64,000 bases of DNA, taken from NCBI GenBank assembly GCA_019828565.1, contig JAHDYR010000035.1:62001-126000 (forward strand). The letters run 5' to 3'. The position numbers were made by a program, and so were the translations under genes. Position 1 is the first letter of the stretch. Each line of letters starts with the position of its first letter. This DNA is from Carpediemonas membranifera. Lineage: Eukaryota > Fornicata. Of the stretch, positions 40,273 through 50,908 are shown piece after piece. The notes under the pieces were generated by a model. That model made no database searches. It was given only the letters and a program-made list of their open reading frames with translations, and had not been told where the DNA came from.

Positions 40273-40704
40273 ATGGCTGAAGAAACCGAGAACAACACCG
40301 GGGACCGCACGCCTGAAGCAGAGAAGATCCCAGATCCGCAGAAGCGCATCAACGAACTAACAGGCGAGTTATTGACGCTTCGAGATTTAATGTCGCTGGA
40401 GTGGCGCCACCCGGACTCACTAGCCATGCGTAACGAGTCCGAATGGCTGCAGATGCTCTACAGGGACATCGTCCTCCACCCGAGCTGGACAACCGAGACG
40501 ATCAAGCTTCAGCTAATGCTCCGTCATGAGCTTCTCCTCATTAAGGACATCAATGGCTTTCACTACGCCGACGCAGTCAAGGACTACGTCAGAGCCCGAC
40601 GTTCCAGGATCCGTGATTCCGAGAGCCTCACCGTCCTCATCGCAGAGGCCCGCTCCAGTGCCAGAGTCGCCCCCAAGAGCGATAAGCGCCCCAGAAAAAA
40701 CTAA
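40273..40704 (+). CDS. DIRS-B gag-like protein
   Basis: Unbroken; ATG 40273 (MAEETENN) preferred over an upstream in-frame start at 40210. It carries the helical block seen in DIRS gags: ESEWLQMLYRDIV, KLQLMLRHELLLIKDINGFHYA. Basic tail KSDKRPRKN. About 143 residues. Confidence 0.72.
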   Translation: MAEETENNTGDRTPEAEKIPDPQKRINELTGELLTLRDLMSLEWRHPDSLAMRNESEWLQMLYRDIVLHPSWTTETIKLQLMLRHELLLIKDINGFHYADAVKDYVRARRSRIRDSESLTVLIAEARSSARVAPKSDKRPRKN

Positions 40705-42666
40705 TTGTGCAAGACCATCAATCAACCGAACCACCACTCCCCACAACCCGTCGAGCGGGTTCTCTCCGCCACTCAGTGGCCGCGTGGCGGCGCTTGGGAG
40801 CGCCATCCGACGTGGTCTCTTGGGTTGGCGACGGCATACCATCGAACTGACACAACAACCGAGCAATCCTCGAATATTCCATCTCCCAGAGAAGGACTTA
40901 GCCAAGCTCGATCCGCTGGTGCGCGAAATGCTCTCATCGGGTGCCATACACCGCGTCTCATCACCACCGAAGCTCACATGTCCTCTCTTTCCAGTCCCGA
41001 AGGGTACAGACAAATGGAGAGCAGTCCACAACCTCATACCGCTCAACAAGGTCTCCAAAGAGCGCCGTACGTTCCGCTTGTTCGGTGCCAAGAGAGCAGT
41101 TTTAAGCCTTGCGCCAGGAGACATGATGATGTCGCTAGATCTCCATGCAGGCTACCACCACGTGTCCATTCACCCATCATCGCAGTCCCTCCTAGGCTTT
41201 ATTCACCGCGGCGTCCACTATCAGTTCACAGTCCTCCCATTCGGATGGTCCGCGGCGCCATTCTACTTCCAGAAGATCATGATTACCGTAGCGAAGATTA
41301 TCAAGCGCCATTGCCGCGGTGTAGGAGTTGCCGTCTATCTGGACGACCTTCTATTCTTCGGGAAGAAGAAGGCCCTTCTGCGCGAGCGCCAGCGCCTCCT
41401 GGACATCATGAATCAGCTAGGCTTTATCATCAACCACGACAAGTCAGTCCTAGAGCCCACCACAGTCCTGACATACCTCGGCATGCGCATCGACTCAGCT
41501 GCTCGGGTCATTTCCCTAGACTCGAAGAAGCGCAGCAGATACCGCCAATTGGTCGAGAGTGCGCTGATTGAAGGCAATATGAGCAACAAGAGGTGGCAAT
41601 CCCTCATCGGGAAGCTATCCTTCGCATCTCTGTGCTTCCCCGACGGCCGCGCATGGCTGAGACCTCTTCAGACAGCCACCGAGACGGAGAAAGGCTTTAC
41701 GAAAGCCGTCCTCAAGGCCCTATCGTACTGGAAGCAACTGCTGAGCAGCGAAGATCATCCTCCCCGCTCCTTCGACTCCCCTGATCAGCATGTGGGGCGC
41801 AAGCCCGGCAATCGACATCCACATCCAGTCGGACGCCTCAGAAAAGGGCTTAGCTGCCATTATCAGGGACGGCTGCAAGCAGACGATCGTATCCTCCTCC
41901 GTCTCCCCCAACAGCCCGCTCCAGAACGAGTCCATTGCGGTGAAAGAGTTCTTTGCGGCGACGAACGCCGTGGAGACGCTCCTTCCACATCTAACGGACA
42001 GGGGAGATCACCGTATTCATCGACAACAGCAACGCCTGCGCCTGGCTGAACAAGCAGGGATCAACGCGAGCCCCGCCGATGATCCAGGACGCTTTTCTCA
42101 CCCTCTTTTCCCGCTTGGCCGCCTGCCAGATCACACTGAGAGCCCAGCACGTCAGCGGGCACCTCAATGTCTCCGCAGATGCTCTGTCGAGATACCAGCG
42201 ACTGGAATGGCGGACACCACGAGGGATCCTCGCTGCCATACTGGAGGAGTGGGGCCCTCTCGAGGTCGACGTGACTGGTGGGAGGGACAAGGAGTTACTA
42301 CTTCCCGGCTTCGTCGAGCGTTCGCTCACGCTGGCCGAGAGCGGCATGAGCTCGGAGTGGCGCAGCAAGAGAGTCTTCGCAGCACCACCATACGCCCTTC
42401 TTCCAGCCGTAGCCAACCGACTGGCCCTCATTCGCGCCTCACCAGCCTCACATCCGAGGCATACCAAGTCTGCAGTGGTCGTGGTGATGCCCGACGTCCA
42501 GTCCGAGGCGGTACGCCGCATCAAGGGCCTCTCCCCCTTCAAGAGAACGTTCAGGGTCTACGCGGAGGACATGAAGGACTCAGAGCTCCAGAACATCCTC
42601 GTGGGGGAAAAGCCGCGGCTCCTCGCCGTCTTCGTGCCGACGACGCCGCTTTCAACGCAGTACTAG
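40705..42666 (+). pseudogene. DIRS-B reverse transcriptase, RNase H, methyltransferase-like domain
   Basis: RT: VHNLIPLNKV, MMSLDLHAGYHHVSI, PFGWSAAPFYFQ, catalytic YLDD. A shift near 41790 leads to the RNase H start (IHIQSDASEKGLAAII) and another near 42000 to its end (VFIDNSNACAWLNK, HVSGHLNVSADALSRY). The DIRS-type domain follows, with WGPLEVDVTGGRDKE and FAAPPYALL, APPY being close to the DPPY methyltransferase motif. Stop at 42664-42666. Three frames in series, each break single-base. Confidence 0.82.
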
Positions 42667-43546
42667 GTCTAGACGAGCTCAAAGGCTACGTGGCAACGAC
42701 CAGGCGTGACACGGCGGGTGTCGTCTCCCAGTTCCTGACCTTCCGAGAGGCCAACCCGGCATCGGACCGCGACACATTCCTGGCGTGGCTCGCTCGCGAG
42801 GCTGAGCTAGTAGGCCCAGACCGTCTGGCGCACCGGGGCTCGCTGGTGGTAAGGTTTGCACCCCTGGTATCAACGTGGGCACCCCCAGCTGCTCAAAAGG
42901 CATTCATCACCGAAGCGAAGCGCGCTACAGTCCCCAGGCCGCAACGCAAGGTCCCAGTGCGGGCTGCACGCATCCACCGCCTGATCCCCAAACTCGCCGG
43001 CCGCGACGAGGAGTTCCACCAAGCCTTCTTATTCGGCGTCGTTGCCTACGCAACAATGTCGAGGCGCAGTGAGATCCTACCCCTCACTCCTCGGGATATC
43101 AGGGTGAAAGCAGGACTCGGCGTCTCTATCACCATCGACTCCACCAAGACAGGGCTTCGCGCAGTTAAGAAGTTCATCCCGTGGGTCGAAGGCGCGCTCA
43201 ATCCGGCAGGGATGCTCATGGCTCACCTGCAGCGCTGGTGCCAGGACAGAGACGCCACCATCTGAAGTCCCCCAACCTCGATGGGTCGAGGCTGGACCGA
43301 GGGCCGTTGCCCCCCGCTATGCTCCAAGACAAGCTGAAGCAGGTCTTTGGAGACCCAGTTGGATCCCATAGCTTCCGTCGCGGGGCCGCAGCGGACGCTG
43401 TACTTCGCGGAATGCCCACTCCAGTGGTCATGGCCCTCTGTACTTGGAAGTCCGAGAGTTCCCTCCAGAGCTACATCGCCGAAGCGGTGCGGCTCGACCA
43501 GGAGACAGCTGTGACGAGGTGCGAATGGTTCGCGCACCTCGAATAG
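42630..43546 (+). pseudogene. DIRS-B tyrosine recombinase
   Basis: Overlaps the end of the RT frame by a few codons, as in DIRS-C. N-terminal domain with HRGSLVVRFAPLVSTW; catalytic Arg in TMSRRSEILPL. After a shift near 43255 the frame continues with SHSFRRGA (His, Arg) and SLQSYIAEAV (Tyr). All catalytic residues present. Ends EWFAHLE. Confidence 0.8.
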
Positions 43547-43564
43547 CAGTCGTCTCCTTCCTTT

Positions 43565-43686
43565 ACTCGTACGGGTACGAGTGGTCCATAAAGATTGAAT
43601 GGTCACCATCGGGATGGTGTAGGCGTGCGGGCGGGAAGCCCCAGGAGAATTCATAAGTGAATGTGAGTGTCTGCCTAGTCAGACAC
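43565..43686. repeat. Array of three short perfect hairpins between DIRS-B and DIRS-C
   Basis: ACTCGTAC-GG-GTACGAGT (43565-43582), CACCATC-GG-GATGGTG (43604-43619), GTGTCTG-N6-CAGACAC (43667-43686). Similar arrays occur before DIRS-E and in the A repeats of DIRS-A, suggesting a structural feature of DIRS termini. Confidence 0.6.
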
Positions 43687-43796
43687 CGACACCAACGGCG
43701 ACGTGACAATTCCGCGACGGGGCGGAGACACGCCAAGTGCGGCGTCCTGGGCAAGCCTCCGAGATCCGGGAGATCCGAGGTGAATCTTTATGAGAT

Positions 43797-44378
43797 TTGA
43801 TGGGCGATTTGATTGATGATTCGTTTGGCGGGAGGAGATCGAATCAGGCAGAAGGAGAGATGGAAGGAGAAGCAGAAGAAGTCAGAGCCCCTGACGAGCA
43901 GGGGAACGTCCAACCAGTCGAAGAAGATGAGCTTAAGGTCCTACGCAAGGAACTACTCCTCATGAACGCTCGTGTGCAGGAGCTGCAGAGGAACGCCCGC
44001 AACGAGGGCTGGTCCAAGCCTCAGTCCTCCTCAATGCGCGAGGAAGCTGATTGGATCGAGCGCATATACCGTATGATGCGCTACGAGGAGCCGATCGACA
44101 TCGACGTCATCTTGCTCGAGCTCTACGCACGCCACCGATCTCTCGACATCAAGGACCGTTACGGCTACCAGGCAGCCGCAGCTGTGAGCATCGCTTCAAA
44201 GGCTTTCATCGCCACCCCGCCGAGAGACGCCCAACACGCCGATGTTGCCACACGCCAACTGGAGCTCGAGCAGCGCATTCTTCACACGCTGGCAAAATTT
44301 CCCCGTCTGGCCCAGGCTCAGCAAGAGCGCTCCGCCTTCAAGGCGGGCAAGCCCGGACCGAAAAGAAGCCGCCAGTAA
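43797..44378 (+). CDS. DIRS-C gag-like protein
   Basis: Unbroken, about 193 residues. Acidic N-terminus, a coiled-coil-like helix (ELKVLRKELLLMNARVQELQ), then the block shared with other DIRS gags (EEADWIERIYRMMRY, ILLELYARHRSLDIKDRYG), ending in a basic tail GPKRSRQ. Confidence 0.75.
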   Translation: MMGDLIDDSFGGRRSNQAEGEMEGEAEEVRAPDEQGNVQPVEEDELKVLRKELLLMNARVQELQRNARNEGWSKPQSSSMREEADWIERIYRMMRYEEPIDIDVILLELYARHRSLDIKDRYGYQAAAAVSIASKAFIATPPRDAQHADVATRQLELEQRILHTLAKFPRLAQAQQERSAFKAGKPGPKRSRQ

Positions 44379-44380
44379 CA

Positions 44381-46336
44381 AGCCATCTTCAAGATCTCTC
44401 TCACCACCTCTCACACTCGCACATCCCTCCTCAACGTCTCTCTCCTCCTCCGAGACTCCTCACATTTCCCACGATAGCCCGTCATCAGCTCTGGTCCGCC
44501 TCGGGAGCGCCCTCAGACGTGGTCTCGTGGATCGAGGCAGGCGTCCCGATCGAGATCACCGGGTCGCCACGTCAGCCCAAGCCCCGACCCCTATCGCCCG
44601 CGGCCTCCGAGTGCCTCCGACCACTCATGCAGGAGCTCGTCAAGTCCCAAGTCGTGCGCATCTGCAGTCGCAGGCCTCGTCTAGTCTCCCCCATATTCAC
44701 TACTCCAAAGTCCGACGGCTCCCCACGACTGATACACGATCTCAGAACGTTGAACGACGTCACGAAGGAGCGGAGGGTGTTCCGCCTTTTTGGCCTCAAG
44801 CGCCTCTTGGAGATCGCAGCCCCGGACGACAGCGCAGTGAAGCTAGACCTACGCTCAGGCTACTACCAACTCGGCGTGAAGCCATCGGACAGAACGCTTC
44901 TCGGCTTTGCCTACGCCGGCCAGTTCTACCAGTTCCAGGTGCTTCCATTCGGCTGGACAGCAGCGCCTTATGTGTTTCAGCGCGTCATGATATCCGCCGC
45001 GTCCATCATATCCCACCGCTTCGGGGTGAAGGTAGCTGTATATCTGGACGACTGGGCCGTCCTAGCACCGCAGAGCCACCTCAAGCGTGTAGTCCCCGGT
45101 ATCGTCAAGTGCATGCAGCAGCTAGGCCTCATCCTCAACCTGGCCAAGTCAATGCTGACTCCTGGCAGGGTGATAGAGTACCTAGGCTTCAGGGTCGACC
45201 TGTCCGCGAGACGCATCACTATCACGCAGGCGAAAGCCACCAAGTACGCGGCGAAACTGGACGAAGCTCTACTCGTGCCACCATCAGGGCTGGAGTGGCA
45301 GTCCCTCCTAGGCAAGCTCTCGTTCGCGTCTATCGCATGGCAGGACGGCAGGGCATGGCTTCGACCCCTTCAGGTCTCCGCAGCCCCCAACACTCCCCAA
45401 GCAGAACGAGCTCTGCAAGAGTGGGCCAGACGAATGAGGAACGTGCCTCATCGGTCGTTCGACAGCCTTATGACCCTGTGGGGCATGCATCCGGCGACAG
45501 ATGTCACCGTTATATCAGACGCGTCGGACGAGGGGATGGGAGCTGTCATCCGGCAGCCGGGTGCCCCCGATATACAGCTGTCCCTTCCCGTGCCACCCTC
45601 ACTGGCACACTTGCATATCACCGCCAAGGAGTTCCTGGCCTCGGTGACCGCTGTGCGCCGTCTGCTCGAGTCCTCGGGCTTAGACCTGCAGGGCAGGGAG
45701 ATAACGGTGTTCTCCGACTCGACGGCGGCAGTTGGTTGGCTCAACAAGCAGGCCTCCACTCGCGCGCCACCAGAGGTGGTCTCCGAGTCGCTGTCCTTCT
45801 TCACGCTCCTATCGGAGAGAGGCGTCAGCTTGAGGGCTCGACACACCGCAGGCCACCTGAATATAGCCGCCGACTCGCTGTCAAGGTTCACCAAGACGGA
45901 CTGGCAAACCCCGGCGGGCGTGCTCCGCCGCATGTTAGACTCGTGGGGGCCGGCCGAGGTCGACTTGACTGGTCACCCCACGAAGGAGCTGCTCCTCCCG
46001 TCGTACACCAGCCGCTCCGTGCCGTTCTCCGGAGACGGTCTGAACCAGAACTGGTGCGGTCGGAGAGTCTTCCTTGCGCCCCCCTGGGCCATGGTCCCAA
46101 AGGTGCTAGCCAAGCTCTACCGTATCATAGAGCCTCTAGGAGACCGAGACCCTCGACAACTACGCTCCGTAACGTTTCTGGTCTTGCCGGACATCAGGTC
46201 CGCTCCTATAAAAAGGCTGGCGCCCGAGAAGATGTACTTCTCAATCCCAGCACAGCCAGGGTCAGAGCTGCCAGGCGCCAATGGAAAGCACAGACTAGTC
46301 GCCCTGTGCCTTCCGACGCGTTTGTCACAGGCCTAA
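44381..46336 (+). CDS. DIRS-C reverse transcriptase, RNase H, methyltransferase-like domain
   Basis: Open without interruption. No convincing Met lies near the start, so expression probably relies on frameshift or re-initiation from gag. RT: IHDLRTLNDVT, VKLDLRSGYYQLGV, PFGWTAAPYVFQ, catalytic YLDD. RNase H: VISDASDEGMGAVI, AKEFLASV, VFSDSTAAVGWLNK, HTAGHLNIAADSLSRF. The DIRS-type domain follows: WGPAEVDLTGHPTKE and FLAPPWAM. It ends LCLPTRLSQA. The best-preserved polymerase here and a good reference for the others. Confidence 0.88.
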   Translation, partial: SHLQDLSHHLSHSHIPPQRLSPPPRLLTFPTIARHQLWSASGAPSDVVSWIEAGVPIEITGSPRQPKPRPLSPAASECLRPLMQELVKSQVVRICSRRPRLVSPIFTTPKSDGSPRLIHDLRTLNDVTKERRVFRLFGLKRLLEIAAPDDSAVKLDLRSGYYQLGVKPSDRTLLGFAYAGQFYQFQVLPFGWTAAPYVFQRVMISAASIISHRFGVKVAVYLDDWAVLAPQSHLKRVVPGIVKCMQQLGLILNLAKSMLTPGRVIEYLGFRVDLSARRITITQAKATKYAAKLDEALLVPPSGLEWQSLLGKLSFASIAWQDGRAWLRPLQVSAAPNTPQAERALQEWARRMRNVPHRSFDSLMTLWGMHPATDVTVISDASDEGMGAVIRQPGAPDIQLSLPVPPSLAHLHITAKEFLASVTAVRRLLESSGLDLQGREITVFSDSTAAVGWLNKQASTRAPPEVVSESLSFFTLLSERGVSLRARHTAGHLNIAADSLSRFTKTDWQTPAGVLRRMLDSWGPAEVDLTGHPTKELLLPSYTSRSVPFSGDGLNQNWCGRRVFLAPPWAMVPKVLAKLYRIIEPLGDRDPRQLRSVTFLVLPDIRSAPIKRLAPEKMYFSIPAQPGSELPGANGKHRLVALCLPTRLSQA

Positions 46337-46549
46337 GCGAGCATGCGATGTTCGGTGGCCTCGCCCGGGCCACACGGCAAGACTACGCGAGGACCCTTGC
46401 GGGCTTCCTGGCCTACGCGTCCACACTCCCCCCGGTCGAGGCAGCCAAGCGCTGGGCTGACGAACAGGCCCAAACCGCTGGAAAGGACCGCATCATGGCC
46501 AAGGCCGGGGTGATAGTCAGGTTTGCCCACCGCGTGCTTCCAGACACCT
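46300..46549 (+). pseudogene. DIRS-C tyrosine recombinase, part 1
   Basis: Begins out of frame within the end of the polymerase gene (FVTGLSEHAMFGGLAR) and carries the N-terminal domain up to VRFAHRVLPDT. It stops at the G3 insertion; the target duplication ACCT is 46546-46549. Confidence 0.82.
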
Positions 46550-46631
46550 TGTCGGTTGAAATCATTTACAGTAAACCGCAGCGGGGTAAAAGTGGTCAAA
46601 ACTGGACGGAGCAGTTTATAGACCGGTGACA
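46550..46631 (-). repeat. 3' LTR of gypsy G3 (82 bp)
   Basis: Identical to 50827-50908. Contains GAGCAGTTTATAG, a variant of the motif seen in the G1 LTR. Confidence 0.92.
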
Positions 46632-46689
46632 CTACCTCCCTTTTTGATGAGAAAACCCCCAACCTGCAAGGAACGGGGGAAAAAGATGG

Positions 46690-48125
46690 TTAGTAGAGTT
46701 TCAGGTTCTTCCTCGCCTTACGGGCCAACCTCTTCATCTCCTCGAGGTGTTTCACTCCCGAGAGTGGTTCTTCCGTTATGTTTTCGAATCCTACCCACTT
46801 GATGGCGGCTGTCCCTTCTTTCCAGTCTACCGATACTACTCGCTCTACCTCCCATTTTTTCTGGTCGAAGCTTGCAAGTTGAATCATCATCGTGTCCGTT
46901 ACGGCATCCGTGTCGAACATCATGAGTTTTTCAATGTGGGTTGATCTGGTCGATCCGTCGAGTATCGACTGCAGGACTATTCTGTTATTATCAAGTACAT
47001 CGAGTACCTTCCATGGGCCCCTGTTGCGCGCGTCTAGCTTCTGAGGGGCCTCATCTTTCCAGAGGACGTAGTCACCCGGCTTCAGTTCGGTGTTGACTAT
47101 TGTCTTTTGGCCCGGGCCCACACTCTCTCTGGCAGTGGTCTCCCAGGGCGTTAAGGGCCAGCTCCAGGTCCTTTTTGAACTCTGGGAAATCTCTGATCGG
47201 AGAGTTGTTGTCGTTCGTCCACCAGCTTGTAAACATGTTGTGCTCATGGCCAAATATCAGCTCGTGCGGGGAGAACTTCGTGGCCGTATGTGTCGTGCCG
47301 TTGATAATCATCTGGACCGTCGGTAGGAGTCCGCACCACTGGTCTTTGTAGGCTATTGCCAGGACAAGCCACCGTAGGTGTCTTCCAATCTCCGCATTCC
47401 TTCTCTCCACGAGACCATTGCTCTGTGGATGAAACGGGATGGTGAAGTGGTGTGCGACTTTCAATGACGTTGTGAGTTGTTCAACTATCGAGTTCGCGTA
47501 CTCCGGGCCGCCGTCGGACAGAATCTCCGCCGGTATCCCGTGTCGCGTGAAAACGTGGTCCCATAGGGCCCTGGCGGAGGTCTCGGCGTCGATCGATGCG
47601 ACTGCGACGAGCTCGGTGTATCTTGTAAACATGTCTACAGCCACAATGATGTAGCGAGCGCCCAGCGAATCCGTTGGGAGAGGGCCAATTGTGTCGACTG
47701 CCACTGTCTCCCATGGTCTGGTGCGTCTTGTCTGGCCCTTTTGGGCGATAAAGTAGTCCTTGATGCGAGTCTTCAGACAAATGGGGCACGTCTTGATGTG
47801 CTTTTTGACGTCCAAGAGCATCCCCGGCCAAAAATGCAGACGTGGCGAGTGCTTGGAACGTTGAATTTGCTCCCGTATGAAATTGGTGAGCGGTCCGAAG
47901 GGCCTTGTCGCGTGTCTCTCCCTTGGGGATAATCGGCACTCCGTCCTTGAAGTAGATCGAGTTTTCGATGGATACTCCCTCTAGTTTCTCCCAGCCGACT
48001 CGAGTTGACTCAGGTGCCATGGCCTGGGCAGCCTGGATCAACTCAAGGGTCAGCCCTGGGCCGGCGTCCTCCGCCTCTAGCAGGTTCAGCTGCGGCCCGA
48101 GGTCCCCCTCGGGGAAGGATACGCG
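46690..48125 (-). pseudogene. G3 pol 3' part: integrase and chromodomain-like end
   Basis: Three frames in series. 48125 to about 47830 encodes the linker and start of the integrase zinc region (HQFHTGANSTFQALA). Then DVKKHIKTCPICLK and the DDE core follow: AVDTIGPLP, ILSDGGPEYAN, HPQSNGLVERRNAE. The last frame has KPGDYVLWKDEAPQKLDARNRG, typical after integrase, and a chromodomain-like end (VERVVSVDWKEGTAAIKWVG). Stop at 46690. Catalytic triad intact. Confidence 0.83.
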
Positions 48126-50805
48126 ACAGCATGTCTGCCATCTTGTTTGTCTCTCCAGCAATATGCTCGATCGTAATGTTGTAGTCCGACAAGACAGACG
48201 TCCACCTGAGGAGTTTCTTGGAAAGCTCCTTCCTCTGCATGAGATATACCAGATTCTGGTGGTCGGTGCGGATCTGTATGTTGTCCTTGAGGCGGAAAAG
48301 TTGAGCCATGTCAGGTCTCGTGAGACAAAAGATGATAGCATGAAGCTCTTGTTCGTAGGTCGGCCACCTAGTCTGGGTTGGCGTATGACACTTTGCGAAG
48401 AGCGAGACGATCTCTCGGTTGCCGGAGTCGTCTTCTTGGAACAGAATGCCCCCTAGTCCGTCGTTCGACGCGTCCGTCTCGAGGGTCCACTTCTTTGAGA
48501 AGTCGGGGAAATGGAGGACTGTGTCTGAGCTGAGTCTCTCCTTGAACGTTGTAAACGCCTCTTCTTGTTTGGGGTTCCAAGTTATGTTCTTTGAGTTCTC
48601 CTGTGCCGTTAGCATCTCGTTGAGAGGTTTGAGGATTCGTGATGAGTCCGGGACGAACTGGGCGACATAGTTGAATGATCCCAGTGTCCTCTGAAGCTCC
48701 TTTGCGGTGGACGGGAGCGGTATGGCGTTTACCGCCTCTACCTTCTCTGGGGCAAGTTGTTTCCCCTTCTCCGAGACAATATACCCGACGGCCTCGACGT
48801 GGGCTGAGCCTATCGTGCACTTCGGGCCTTTAAGGCGCAGTGAATAATGTCTACAGATCCTGAAGACGGTTTTGATCAGGGTGAGAAACTGGGCCTCGGT
48901 CTTGGCGTAAATCAAGATGTCGTCAAGATAGATGTCCACCCCTTTGTGGAGGACCTCGGCGAACGCCTTCTGCATGGCGCGTTGGAATCTCGCCGGGGCG
49001 TTCATCAGGCCGAATGGACATCTGGTGAACTCGCAGTATGCGTCTGGAGTGACAAAAGCGGTTTTGGGGATATCTTCCTCGTGCATCCGCATCTGGTAGT
49101 AGCCTTGTCTGAGGTCTAGGCCTGCAAAGTATTTGCAGCCTGATGCTCGGTCTACAAACTCGCGCGTGTTAGGCAGGGGGAAGTTATCCCTCACTGTCTT
49201 GGAGTTTAACTCCTTGTAGTCAATGCAAAGACGGATCTTGGTCGATCCTTTGTGGCCCTGCCTGACTACTACGATCGGCGAGCTGTACGGCCCAGTCGAG
49301 TCCTGGATTATCCCGTCTCGCCTGAGTTGTTCTAGCTCTGTCGACACCAGGCCTTGGGTCACTGGGTCGAGTCTGCGAGCGCGGCATTGTACCATTGCCC
49401 GCTCGTCTATCAGTTCAATCGACATGGGTTCCAGTCGAGACCCTTCCTTGGGTAGTTCTTCCTCGAAGATATCGTCAAATGAGTTGATTATCTCGAGAAT
49501 CTCGGGTCGGATCTTCGACTCCGGGACGTGGACACCACAGTAGTCGTCGGTTATCGCCATGTTTGCGTCCTCCGTGAGATATTCATGGTAGAACGGCAGC
49601 CAGTCCTCGTCCTCCTCAATTGAGGAGAGCTTGTGCAGGTTAAGGTTGAGTGTGCCATCGCCAATGAGTGCGAGTGACCTCAGCAAGTCACACCCGATGA
49701 GAGCCTTGAAGAACTCACCGGGGAGTACGTAGTACTTCCATGTAACCTCCAACGGTGTGACACCTAGTGCTGGGAATGCTGCCTTAAATGTGACTGCTTG
49801 ATCTGTCACGAGGGAGCGTCCGTCTCCTAGCGTGACCTTGATCTTTTCCTCGAGAGAGGTCTGCACTGTGTCCTTGGGTAGGGTACGTAGTGCCTTCGAA
49901 CTAATGAAGCTTCGGCTTGCACCAGTGTCTACAACGAACGAGTAAGTTTTGCCTTTTACAGTAGCGGGGGTCGTCAGTGGACCCTTCCCGCCCTTCTCGT
50001 TAGTCGACGCGCTGTCGGCGTTGTTGTTCTCGCTGTAGCGGGGGTGCTTATCGCATCTGAAGTCCATGTGGGGACCGCCACAGAAACGACAGGGGCGCGA
50101 CGGCTTCTTGGGTCCGTCGGCCGGCGGGCGCTTGGCCGCGTCCGGGCGGTACTGGGCCTTCCTGGCCTGGGCCGGGGCCTTGGGTCCGCCGGCCGGGGTT
50201 TGCGAGAGGGGTTGATCATGGTCATACGCCCTAGCAGCCCTAAGAGCCACCGCTACGGTGTCCTCGAAGGTCTTGACGTTGTGGAGAGCAAGCAAGGTCT
50301 GTGCCTTCTTGCGGAATGCTGTCGGGTTCAGGGACTCCCTGAAGAGCCGTGCAGCCAGCTTATCAAAGCTTGCGAGCAGTTCGTCGGCATTGGGGTTGTC
50401 GTCGATGGGTTCCAAGAACCCTTCTGGGTCTGGCGTCTTGGAGTAGAGCTCGATGCGCTTGCGGAATGCTGCCGCTTGTAGTCTCGTGCCAGCTTCGAAG
50501 TTGCGTGCGGTGCTCGGCACCATGGGGAAACGAAGGTCTTGGAGCTCTTCGACGAGTGCTAAGATGGAGTGGGGAAGGAGCCGCTGGCGACACCATTCGG
50601 TGAAGTTCTTGTGAGTGTAGTTCTTGTCGGATGTGTCTATGCCTTCGGCCTTGAGTTCGAGGGCAAATGACTCCTCAATGAGGACGGACAGTGGGATGCT
50701 TGGGTTTTGTATAGTAAAAATCGTTGCTCGGCGCTCAAACTCCTCAAGAGTCTCTAGTGTTAGATTTGAAGGAGAAAGCTCAGGAATTTGAACAGTTAAC
50801 GACAT
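48043..50805 (-). pseudogene. G3 gag-protease-RT-RNase H
   Basis: ATG 50805 lies 22 bases inside the 5' LTR. Gag occupies about 250 residues and ends with a canonical zinc knuckle C-x2-C-x4-H-x4-C (CRFCGGPHMDFRC). Protease: VDTGASRSFIS. RT: IDYKELNSKTV, FAGLDLRQGYYQM, CPFGLMNAPARFQRAM, catalytic YLDD. RNase H: LETDASNDGLGGILF, IEHIAGETNKMADMLSR. The frame is open to 48043, but homology leaves it near 48120, where a shift leads to the integrase frame. Gag and pol form one continuous frame. Confidence 0.87.
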
Positions 50806-50826
50806 CAGCACAGCTAATACTAGTAT

Positions 50827-50908
50827 TGTCGGTTGAAATCATTTACAGTAAACCGCAGCGGGGTAAAAGTGGTCAAAACTGGACGGAGCAGTTTATAGAC
50901 CGGTGACA
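50827..50908 (-). repeat. 5' LTR of gypsy G3 (82 bp)
   Basis: Identical to the 3' LTR; followed on the plus strand by ACCT, the target duplication, and then the second part of the DIRS-C recombinase. Confidence 0.92.

Larger units (their letters stand above)
40273..43546 (+). mobile_element. DIRS-B: second DIRS/PAT element (coding span)
   Basis: Gag, RT-RNase H-methyltransferase-like and tyrosine recombinase follow one another without an integrase. I could not find split repeats like those of DIRS-A, so only the coding span is given. An inverted repeat GATTCGA...TCGAATC (40223-40259) lies just upstream of gag, and a hairpin array (43565-43686) lies downstream. Sequence is clearly diverged from A and C. 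Confidence 0.85.
46550..50908 (-). mobile_element. Ty3/gypsy LTR retrotransposon G3 nested in DIRS-C
   Basis: Identical 82-bp LTRs (46550-46631 and 50827-50908) begin TGTC and end GACA and are flanked by the 4-bp duplication ACCT (46546-46549, 50909-50912). A purine tract (aaaaagggaggtag on the minus strand) precedes the 3' LTR. After the 5' LTR comes the palindrome ATACTAGTAT, not a TGG-type primer binding site. The coding order is gag, protease, RT, RNase H, integrase, chromodomain-like end. Coding is broken by single-base shifts near 48120, 47830 and 47120. Identical LTRs suggest a recent insertion. Confidence 0.93.

Noticed and set aside
40705-41571. Second long plus-strand frame overlapping the DIRS-B reverse transcriptase
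   Set aside because: It lacks any RT motif and is the shadow of the frame carrying YLDD.
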